In this document: in pieces, positions 1 to 5,117 of the stretch | Layout: each line of letters starts with the position of its first letter | Position numbering within the stretch: the first letter of the stretch is position 1 | NCBI GenBank assembly: GCA_025454275.1 | Contig: JALOOS010000100.1 | Coordinates: forward strand, 1 to 6,486 | Length of the DNA: 6,486 bases | Source of the DNA: Desulfobacterales bacterium | GTDB taxonomy: Bacteria; Desulfobacterota; Desulfobacteria; Desulfobacterales; SpSt-501 | Reading direction: 5' to 3' | The notes under the pieces: generated by a model | Told to the model about the DNA's origin: nothing | The model's input: the letters and a program-made list of their open reading frames with translations, nothing else | Database searches by the model: none | Made by a program: the position numbers and the translations under genes

Positions 1-350
1 AAGGCAGCGGCCATCACCGGAACGCTCTCCCGCCAGCCCAGGATGGGCACCTCGTGGGTGCGGTAGAGGGGCCCGAGCACGCGTGAGATGGGGGGCGCGC
101 AGACGAACACCGGCTGCGAGCCCAGCGTTTCGAGCACCTGGTAGAGGGCGATGGCGCCGAGCGGGCCGTCCGTCTCGAAGCTGCCGATCACGGGAAACCC
201 CGTTCCCATCACCACGCGTCCCCGGTTGGTGAGGACGATATCGGCCGCTCGGAGGCAATAGCCCTCCGCCAGGGCGCTGCGGATCCGCTCCATGCCCCGG
301 CTGCCGTGCTGGAGGATGGTGTCCTCGATGGATTTCGAAAACGTGTTCAT
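1..350 (-). CDS. DUF4392 / D-glutamate cyclase-like protein, N-terminal part (cut by window edge)
   Basis: The first 116 codons are present and the 3' end runs off the left edge of the window. Conceptual translation shows a G-F-P-V turn (residues 51-54), then E-T-D-G-P-L-G-A (59-66), a helix (I-A-L-Y-Q-V-L-E), and L-G-S-Q-P-V-F-V (76-83). I recognise this pattern from the DUF4392 family, which is related to the C-terminal domain of vertebrate D-glutamate cyclase (D-glutamate to 5-oxo-D-proline); the family is usually near 300 residues. The bacterial function is largely unproven, so cyclase activity is only an inference. The ATG at 350 follows a GGGG tract (358-361) seven bases upstream. The gene starts 26 nt after the stop of the DsrE-family gene, so the two are probably co-transcribed. 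No signal peptide or membrane segment is visible in this part. Confidence 0.72.
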   Translation of the reverse strand, partial: MNTFSKSIEDTILQHGSRGMERIRSALAEGYCLRAADIVLTNRGRVVMGTGFPVIGSFETDGPLGAIALYQVLETLGSQPVFVCAPPISRVLGPLYRTHEVPILGWRESVPVMAAA

Positions 351-357
351 GCCGCAT

Positions 358-376
358 CCCCGCTCGAGCGGCGGGG
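358..376 (-). promoter_or_regulatory. GC-rich palindrome covering the ribosome-binding site of the DUF4392 gene
   Basis: The gap between the two tail genes holds a perfect 12-base palindrome, CCGCTCGAGCGG (360-371). An overlapping pairing of CCCCG (358-362) with CGGGG (372-376) is also possible. On the mRNA the GGGG that best serves as Shine-Dalgarno for the downstream start at 350 lies inside this structure. Ribosomes finishing the upstream gene at 377 could open it, giving translational coupling. The palindrome is seen directly; the regulatory role is inferred. There is no T-run, so it does not look like a terminator. Confidence 0.35.
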
Positions 377-736
377 CTAAAAGCTCAGCACGGTGCTGGC
401 GCATGCCAGGTCGATCAGTTCATCCCCCTTGGCCATGCGCGCGCCCTTGACCAGATCCTCTGCGGTGACCTGCCGCGTCACGGCACACGGGGTGCATACC
501 AGGATCGGCACCTCCCACTCCTGGAGGAAGGCCAGGTGGTCGTCGGCCGAGTCTCCGGTGGCGGCCCGCATGTGCTGAATGATCCCCTTTTTAGCGAGGT
601 AGACCGCCTCGTCCAGAAGGAACACTACGACCTTCTTTCCTTTTTTCTGCGCCACGACGGCGAAGAAAAGGGCGCGGGTGGCCCGGTTGGGGTTGTCGGT
701 TCCGCAGGAGAGCATCACGAGAACCTGATCGTTCAT
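377..736 (-). CDS. DsrE-family (DsrE/F-like) small protein
   Basis: This is a complete 119-residue soluble protein. The N-terminal strand leads into C-G-T-D-N-P-N-R-A (11-19), followed by a helix, a strand V-V-V-F-L-L (36-41), and D-E-A-V-Y-L-A-K-K-G (42-51). A later strand, V-P-I-L-V, ends in C-T-P-C (Cys81, Cys84). This is the DsrE/DsrF-like fold, whose members handle protein-bound sulfur or act as small redox proteins; size and fold order match the family. Cys81 and/or Cys84 sit where the reactive cysteine of sulfur-carrying members is found, and Cys11 and Cys112 are also present. It is a lone copy rather than a DsrE-F-H trio, so a role in reverse Dsr sulfur oxidation or tRNA thiolation should not be assumed. 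The start is firm: AGGAGG lies 7 nt before the ATG. Confidence 0.85.
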   Translation of the reverse strand: MNDQVLVMLSCGTDNPNRATRALFFAVVAQKKGKKVVVFLLDEAVYLAKKGIIQHMRAATGDSADDHLAFLQEWEVPILVCTPCAVTRQVTAEDLVKGARMAKGDELIDLACASTVLSF

Positions 737-743
737 GGGGGTT

Positions 744-749
744 CCTCCT
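744..749 (-). promoter_or_regulatory. Strong Shine-Dalgarno of the DsrE-family gene
   Basis: A perfect AGGAGG on the minus strand sits 7 nt before the ATG at 736. It is among the best ribosome-binding sites in the window. It suggests that this gene, which follows a 78-nt gap, is translated independently of the genes upstream. Confidence 0.75.
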
Positions 750-773
750 TTTGGTAGGGTGGGTGGGCAATTC

Positions 774-796
774 CGCCGGGGATCATTGCCCCGGCG
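774..796 (-). terminator. Stem-loop between the RseC-like and DsrE-family genes (possible weak terminator)
   Basis: CGCCGGGG (774-781) pairs perfectly with CCCCGGCG (789-796) around a 7-nt loop, forming an 8-bp GC-rich stem. On the minus strand it is followed by GAATTGCCC, which is not a real U-tract. It could slow or partly stop transcription, or protect an mRNA end, but it is not a classical intrinsic terminator. It lies between the Rnf/RseC block and the two tail genes. Confidence 0.35.
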
Positions 797-807
797 CGAT
801 AATCTGA

Positions 808-837
808 AACCCGGTCATCGAACGGTATCACCGGGTT
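808..837 (-). terminator. Second stem-loop overlapping the RseC-like stop codon
   Basis: AACCCGGT (808-815) pairs with ACCGGGTT (830-837) around a 14-nt loop that contains the final codons of the RseC-like gene. On the minus strand the stem is followed by a short TCAGATT stretch. With the stem-loop at 774-796 it makes a tandem pair 12 nt apart. Together they are the best candidate for an end, or attenuation point, of the rnf transcript. No strong T-run is present. Confidence 0.35.
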
Positions 838-1270
838 CGGCCATCACCTCGGAAATGACGGGCTCATAGGACGGGTCACGGCCGTAGGTGCGGGCGGCAT
901 AGATCCGGATGAGCCAGAAGGAGACAGCCAGGAACAGGAGGCCCACTCCCGCCGCTGCGGCGTCCGCGTTCCGGACAGGGACGATAAGGGGCCCGAGCGC
1001 GGCACCGAGCACGAGGGCGAGCACGGGAATGAGGTAGAGAATGGCGGAGGCCTTCGCTTCGCCTTCCGTGCGGTAGGTGATCCGAACCCGTTGCCCGGCG
1101 GTCGCACGAAGCGGGTTTCGGGCCGTGACCACCATCCACTCCTTGCCGAACGGGCTGCAGATGCCGGCGCAGGAGCAGGCGGCGCACTGGGCGCCGCGCC
1201 TCATTCTCACGCGGGCGGAGCGGCCATCGTCCGCGATCACCTCGCCGAATTCGCTGCGCTCCCGGCTCAT
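815..1270 (-). CDS. RseC/MucC-type protein (SoxR-reducing system RseC family)
   Basis: This is a 151-residue membrane protein from the ATG at 1270. The N-terminal part has a G-E-V-I opening (9-12) and a cysteine cluster C-A-A-C-S-C-A-G-I-C (29-38), matching the cytoplasmic cysteine motif of the RseC family. Two hydrophobic helices follow (about residues 77-98 and 107-127), then a short polar tail. In E. coli, RseC and the Rnf homologue RsxABCDGE are both needed to keep SoxR reduced, and RseC-like genes accompany rnf genes elsewhere, so the position after rnfB fits. The cysteines may take electrons from the complex or bind a metal; this is inference. The start is uncertain. No AGGAG-type site precedes 1270, and in-frame ATGs at 1294 and 1348 would add 8 or 26 residues. 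I chose 1270 because it gives the family's usual length. Confidence 0.8.
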   Translation of the reverse strand: MSRERSEFGEVIADDGRSARVRMRRGAQCAACSCAGICSPFGKEWMVVTARNPLRATAGQRVRITYRTEGEAKASAILYLIPVLALVLGAALGPLIVPVRNADAAAAGVGLLFLAVSFWLIRIYAARTYGRDPSYEPVISEVMAEPGDTVR

Positions 1271-1376
1271 GGACCGCCGGCCCCCCGCCGGCATAGGGCC
1301 GCCATCGCCGTCGGGGCGGATAGAATCGCCGGGAGGGCCGGCTCCCATGAACTCGCCGCGGGCGGCGCTGTTCGCC

Positions 1377-2201
1377 TCATGCCGCCTTCTTTTCTGCCTC
1401 GCGGGAGAGCACCACCGCCTGGATGATGTGGGTGGGGCATTTTTCGAAGCAGAGGCCGCATCCCGTGCACGTGGCGGGATCCACGACCGCAAGGAACCGG
1501 TCGATCTCGACCGCCTTTTCGGGGCAGACCTTCTTGCAGAGCCCGCAGGCGATGCAGCCCACCTCGCAGATCTCCTTCACCTCCTTGCCCGGGTCGTGCG
1601 AGCCGCAGAAGGCGGCCGCCTTCTGGGAGACCGGGATCAGCCGGGGAATGTGCCGGGGGCAGATGGCCTGGCAATTGCCGCACCCGGTGCACCGGGACGC
1701 ATCTACGAGCGGAAGCCCGTCGGGGCCCATGCGCAGGGCGTCGAAATAGCAGGCCTGAACGCAGGTGCCCAGGCCGAGGCATCCGTAGCGGCAGGCCTTG
1801 TCGCCGCCCGAAACCAGCTCGGCCGCGCGGCAATCCCGGATCCCCAGGTAGAGGAACCGGCGCTGGGCGCGGGCGGCGTCGCCCTGGCAGAAAATCTGAG
1901 CCACCCGGCGTTCGAGGGTGCCGACGGAGATGCCCAGCATGGCGCCGATGCGCTGGGCCAGGGCGTCGCTGGCGGCCTTGCACGCGTTGGCCGGGGCGTT
2001 GCCCTGGACAATGGCCGCGGCCAGGTCCGTGCAGCCGGCGAATCCGCAGGCTCCGCAGTTGGCACCCGGCAGCATGTCGGCCACCTCGTTGATGCGCGGA
2101 TCGACGTGGACATAGAACAGCTTGGCAGCCACGCCCAGGATCAGGCCGGCCGCCATTCCGATGGCGCCCACCGTCAGGACGGCGGTCAGTACGGGTTCCA
2201 T
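1377..2201 (-). CDS. rnfB: Rnf complex subunit B, long multi-[4Fe-4S] form (ferredoxin-side entry)
   Basis: This 274-residue protein is membrane-anchored by one N-terminal helix (about residues 2-27) and faces the cytoplasm, where it accepts electrons from reduced ferredoxin. An N-terminal Fe-S domain carries C-G-A-C-G-F-A-G-C (Cys49, 52, 57) plus Cys74. Next come D-C-R-A-A (Cys124) and the family's C-x3-C-x5-C-x3-C run (Cys137, 141, 147, 151). Three C-x2-C-x2-C-x3-C-P motifs follow (171-181, 216-226, 245-255). That allows about five [4Fe-4S] clusters, more than the short enterobacterial RnfB/RsxB carries and similar to the long forms of acetogens and sulfate reducers. The frame could open at 2225, but AAGGAG (2209-2214) lies 7 nt before the ATG at 2201, and the hydrophobic anchor begins there. 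The gene lies 20 nt after rnfA and is the last Rnf subunit gene in the operon. Confidence 0.97.
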   Translation of the reverse strand: MEPVLTAVLTVGAIGMAAGLILGVAAKLFYVHVDPRINEVADMLPGANCGACGFAGCTDLAAAIVQGNAPANACKAASDALAQRIGAMLGISVGTLERRVAQIFCQGDAARAQRRFLYLGIRDCRAAELVSGGDKACRYGCLGLGTCVQACYFDALRMGPDGLPLVDASRCTGCGNCQAICPRHIPRLIPVSQKAAAFCGSHDPGKEVKEICEVGCIACGLCKKVCPEKAVEIDRFLAVVDPATCTGCGLCFEKCPTHIIQAVVLSREAEKKAA

Positions 2202-2208
2202 GGTGCGA

Positions 2209-2214
2209 CTCCTT
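2209..2214 (-). promoter_or_regulatory. Shine-Dalgarno that fixes the rnfB start
   Basis: AAGGAG on the minus strand lies 7 nt before the ATG at 2201. It falls inside the coding sequence if the earlier in-frame ATG at 2225 were used, which argues for 2201 as the real start. It sits in the 20-nt gap after rnfA. Confidence 0.75.
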
Positions 2215-2221
2215 GCGGGGC

Positions 2222-2800
2222 TCAAACCATCCCGAGTAGGCCGGCGAAACTCAGCCCCATCATACCGGCGGTGATCAGGGTGATGGGCACCCCCTTGAGC
2301 GGTCGGGGAACCCGCCCGGTGGCATCCATCCGCTCGCGCAGCCCGGCCATGAACACCAGCACCAGGCCGAAGCCGACCGCCGAGGCCAATGAGAACACCA
2401 GCGTCTCCATGAAGGAATGATCTTCCTTGATGTTCAGCACCGCCACACCGAAAACCATGCAGTTGGTCGTGATCAGGGGCAGAAAGATGCCGAGCGCCCG
2501 GTACAAGGGCGGGGCCACTTTCTGCATCACGATTTCCACGAATTGCACCAGGGCGGCAATCACGAGGATGAAGACCAGGGTCTGCAGGTATTCGATGCCC
2601 AGCACATCTAAGATGGTGCGCTGGATGATCCAGCAGGTGGTTCCGGCCATGGTCGCCACGAACACCACCGCGGCCCCCATGCCGACGGCGCTTTCGAAAG
2701 AGCTCGTCACCCCCACCACCGGGCAGTTGCCCATGAAGCGGATCAGCACGATGTTGTTGATGAACATCGCGGCCACGATCATCAAGAGGTACTCTTGCAT
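2222..2800 (-). CDS. rnfA: Rnf complex integral membrane subunit A
   Basis: This 192-residue, very hydrophobic protein has about six membrane helices, the usual size for RnfA/RsxA/NqrE. Family hallmarks include the N-N-I-V-L-I-R-F-M-G start (15-24), the N-C-P-V-V-G turn (Cys26) and T-T-N-C-M-V-F-G (Cys114). In the related Nqr/Rnf structures, such half-membrane cysteines of the RnfA/RnfE pair together hold an Fe-S cluster in the membrane that links the cytoplasmic and outer sides. Both cysteines are kept here, so this step looks functional. A GAGG Shine-Dalgarno (2809-2812) lies 8 nt before the ATG. The gene begins 35 nt after rnfE and ends 20 nt before rnfB. It is paralogous to rnfE and oppositely oriented in the membrane in known complexes. 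Confidence 0.98.
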   Translation of the reverse strand: MQEYLLMIVAAMFINNIVLIRFMGNCPVVGVTSSFESAVGMGAAVVFVATMAGTTCWIIQRTILDVLGIEYLQTLVFILVIAALVQFVEIVMQKVAPPLYRALGIFLPLITTNCMVFGVAVLNIKEDHSFMETLVFSLASAVGFGLVLVFMAGLRERMDATGRVPRPLKGVPITLITAGMMGLSFAGLLGMV

Positions 2801-2835
2801 GCCGGTATCCTCAAAAAATGCTGTGTGCAGACAGG

Positions 2836-3447
2836 CTACACCGTTTTCTTTTCGATTTTGGCCGATATGACGTTCATGGCCCCCAGGATCAGTCCGAAAA
2901 TGACAAACGCCCCCGGCGGGCGGAGCAGGAAACCGAACCCCGGGTATCCCTCCGGCATGACCATCATCCCGAGCCAGCTGCCGGCGCCCAGGATCTCGCG
3001 CAGGCTCGAGATCACGACCAGCGACAGGGTGAACCCAAGGCCCATTCCCAGCCCGTCGGAGAGCGAGAGAATCACGGGGTTCTTGCGGGCAAAAGCCTCC
3101 GCTCGGCCCAGCACGATGCAGTTCACCACGATCAGCGGGATCCAGATGCCCAGGACGAGAAACAACGGGTAAAAATAGGCCTGCATCACCAACTCCACGA
3201 TAACCACTCCCGTGGCGATGATGCTGATGAAGACGGCAATGCGCACCTTGTCCGGAACGAAGTTGCGCACGGCGGAGATCAGGACGTTGCTCATGCAGAG
3301 CACAAAGACGACCGCCATCCCCATGCCCAGGGCGCTTTCGACCTTGGTGGAGACGGCGAGAGCCGGGCAGATCCCCAGGGCGAACCGGAGCGGCGCGATC
3401 TCTTTCCAGAAGCCTTTGGTAAATTCGGCAACGATGCGGGCGGCCAT
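2836..3447 (-). CDS. rnfE: Rnf complex integral membrane subunit E
   Basis: This 203-residue protein has about six membrane helices, matching RnfE/RsxE/NqrD in length. It has the family start F-x-K-G-F-W-K-E (9-16), L-G-I-C-P-A-L-A (Cys27), the S-A-L-G-M-G segment (38-43), V-V-N-C-I-V-L-G (Cys110) and A-E-A-F-A-R-K-N-P (115-123). Cys27 and Cys110 correspond to Cys26 and Cys114 of RnfA. The two subunits are inverted paralogues thought to share an Fe-S cluster within the membrane. The start is supported by AGGAGG at 3457-3462, 9 nt before the ATG, inside the 18-nt gap after rnfG. Nothing in the sequence suggests loss of function. Confidence 0.98.
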   Translation of the reverse strand: MAARIVAEFTKGFWKEIAPLRFALGICPALAVSTKVESALGMGMAVVFVLCMSNVLISAVRNFVPDKVRIAVFISIIATGVVIVELVMQAYFYPLFLVLGIWIPLIVVNCIVLGRAEAFARKNPVILSLSDGLGMGLGFTLSLVVISSLREILGAGSWLGMMVMPEGYPGFGFLLRPPGAFVIFGLILGAMNVISAKIEKKTV

Positions 3448-3465
3448 GGCGGTGGGCCTCCTCTT

Positions 3466-4062
3466 CTACAGCCCCAACCGGGGCTTGACGGCTTGATACG
3501 TTTCAACCCCCCGGCTGACGGCGGTGCTCACGGCATTGGAAGAGACCGTCGCTCCGGAAATGGCTCCGATGACTCCTCCGGCGGAGGTAAGGTTGAAATT
3601 CGAGCTGAGCGGCTTTTTAGCAAACTGGGCCGGGAAATTCGGGTCGTCCGCAATGCGGGTGCCCAGCCCGGGGGTTTCGGACTGGATGGTGACCGCCACG
3701 GCCTGGAGGGTGTCCGCCTTCGGGTCGATCGCGATCATCACCCCCACCGGCCCACTGTATCCGGGGCTGCTCGACTCAAAGGCCAGGCTGACTACTTCGC
3801 CGCCCTGTTTGGCCAGGAAGAAGGTCGTTTTGAGTTCCCGCCCGTGGGAATCCTTTCCGGTCACGATCTGGATACGGTCGGAGATCGGGTCGTTGTCGAA
3901 ATCGGGAAGGATCCGCTTCAACGCCGGCTCCTTGATGAACTTGATCTGCTGGTATTCGATCCGCTCCGCGGTGACCATCTTGACCGCGGCCAGACCGCCG
4001 GCGCAGACCGCGGTCACGATCGTCAGGACCAGAACCATCTGGATGATTTCGCGCAGCGACAC
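3466..4062 (-). CDS. rnfG: Rnf complex subunit G (covalent FMN-binding), GTG start
   Basis: This 198-residue protein has one N-terminal membrane anchor (about residues 7-30) and an outward-facing FMN-binding domain. That domain carries E-T-P-G-L-G (129-134) and the flavinylation motif S-G-A-T-V-S-S-N-A-V (169-178). Thr172 is the residue expected to carry FMN through a phosphoester bond, added by an ApbE-type transferase not encoded in this window. The Asp often found six residues before that Thr is Gly166 here. The start codon is GTG at 4062, with AGGAGG (4073-4078) 10 nt upstream; the next ATG would remove eight residues and has no such site. The N-terminal Cys20 does not sit in a convincing lipobox. 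The gene follows rnfD after an 86-nt gap, the longest inside the Rnf block. Confidence 0.96.
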   Translation of the reverse strand: MSLREIIQMVLVLTIVTAVCAGGLAAVKMVTAERIEYQQIKFIKEPALKRILPDFDNDPISDRIQIVTGKDSHGRELKTTFFLAKQGGEVVSLAFESSSPGYSGPVGVMIAIDPKADTLQAVAVTIQSETPGLGTRIADDPNFPAQFAKKPLSSNFNLTSAGGVIGAISGATVSSNAVSTAVSRGVETYQAVKPRLGL

Positions 4063-4072
4063 GGGGGGCTAT

Positions 4073-4078
4073 CCTCCT
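4073..4078 (-). promoter_or_regulatory. Shine-Dalgarno supporting the GTG start of rnfG
   Basis: AGGAGG on the minus strand lies 10 nt before GTG 4062. It is why the GTG is preferred over the internal ATG at 4038. The TAG that ends a 19-codon mini-frame (4128-4069) begins two bases after this site. Confidence 0.65.
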
Positions 4079-4148
4079 GCCGTCGTGGGGTTGAGCGAAT
4101 CGGCCGCTTCAATGCCCTCTAAGATCATGGCGCCGGGGCCCTTTCGCT

Positions 4149-5117
4149 CTACTGTTTGAAGTTCGATCCGAAGACCCGCGGGCGGATCTTGTCGAATGCC
4201 GGTGTCAGCATGCTGAGCATGAACACGCTGAAGTAAGCCCCCTCGGGCCACTGGGACCACATTCGGATGGCCACGGTCAGGACGCCGCAGGTCAGGCCGA
4301 AGAGCGCCATCCCGCAGCGCGTCACCGGTGAGGTGGTCCAGTCGGTGGCGATGAAGAAGGCCGTCAGCAGGCTACCCCCCGCGAGCAGATGAAACAGGGG
4401 ACTCGCGTAGGTGTCGGGGTCGAGCAGCCAGAAGATGGACGCAAATCCACTCAGGCCGGCCAGGTAGCTCACGGGGATGGTCCAGGAGATCTGTCGGCGC
4501 AGGATCAAAAAAAGGCCGCCGGCCAGTACGGCCACTTTCGAGATTTCGCCGATGGCCCCCGTGATCAACGTCGAGCCCAGAAAAAGATGCTGCCAGGGGA
4601 AGGTGTCCGCCAGGTAGGCCGCGCCGTTCTCCTTGAGTTCCATCAGCGGCGAATTCTGGGTCATCATCAGGTCCGAGGTCGGAACGGGCCAGTTGTTCAC
4701 ATGTTCCGGATAGGAGAGCAGCAGTGCCACATAGGCGATAAGCACCCCATTGAACGGGTTGCATCCCAGTCCGCCGTAGACATGCTTTCCCAGCAACAGC
4801 ATCACCAGGGTACCGAGAGCGACCACCCACCAGGGCATGTACGCCGGCAGCAGCATGGCCAAGATCAGGCCTCCGGCCGCCGCGCTCAAATCATCGATCG
4901 CAAGCCTGCGGTTGAAGAGTTTTTGCAGGACGGCATCCCAGAACACCGCGGAGACCATGGCAACCGCAGCGACCCTAAGCGCAGCGGGGCCGAAGACGAG
5001 GGTGGCTGCGGCCACGGCCGGCACCAGCGCGATGATCAAGTGCAGCATCATTCGGCGTACGGAGTTGCCGCTGTGCACATGCGGCAAGGTGGATACGACG
5101 AACTCGGGTGTTTTCAT
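4149..5117 (-). CDS. rnfD: Rnf complex integral membrane subunit D, atypical flavin motif
   Basis: This 322-residue protein has several membrane helices, the usual RnfD/NqrB-type size. Family marks include S-G-N-S-V-R-R-M-M (16-24), G-G-L-G-C-N-P-F-N (115-123), I-A-T-D-W-T-T-S-P-V-T (256-266) and the C-terminal P-R-V-F-G (313-317). RnfD normally carries a covalent FMN on the Thr of a D-x-x-[ST]-G-A-T-P-L motif. The equivalent place reads M-M-T-Q-N-S-P-L (151-158), followed by the usual L-K (161-162), so Gly-Ala-Thr is replaced by Gln-Asn-Ser. Ser156 could still take FMN, or the flavin may be missing. The frame is open up to 5330, but the part before 5117 overlaps rnfC. The ATG at 5117 overlaps the rnfC TGA (ATGA), has a GAGG at 5127-5130, and begins with the expected RnfD N-terminus. 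Confidence 0.95.
   Translation of the reverse strand: MKTPEFVVSTLPHVHSGNSVRRMMLHLIIALVPAVAAATLVFGPAALRVAAVAMVSAVFWDAVLQKLFNRRLAIDDLSAAAGGLILAMLLPAYMPWWVVALGTLVMLLLGKHVYGGLGCNPFNGVLIAYVALLLSYPEHVNNWPVPTSDLMMTQNSPLMELKENGAAYLADTFPWQHLFLGSTLITGAIGEISKVAVLAGGLFLILRRQISWTIPVSYLAGLSGFASIFWLLDPDTYASPLFHLLAGGSLLTAFFIATDWTTSPVTRCGMALFGLTCGVLTVAIRMWSQWPEGAYFSVFMLSMLTPAFDKIRPRVFGSNFKQ

Noticed and set aside
1267..1983. 238-codon minus-strand frame overlapping rnfB
   Set aside because: It is a different reading frame of rnfB, Pro/Arg/Gly-rich, while the rnfB frame carries all the cysteine motifs.
1077..2420. 447-codon open frame on the plus strand
   Set aside because: It is antisense to rnfB and parts of the RseC-like gene and rnfA. 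It has no recognisable domain, and the minus-strand genes explain all the conserved motifs.
3994..4020. Lipoprotein signal in RnfG around Cys20
   Set aside because: The residues before the Cys (T-A-V-C-A-G-G) do not give a convincing lipobox, and RnfG normally has an uncleaved anchor.
2818..4122. 434-codon open frame on the plus strand
   Set aside because: It is antisense to rnfE and rnfG, rich in His/Asp/Gly/Arg with low-complexity composition, and resembles no family. It is a frame-mirroring effect of high GC content.
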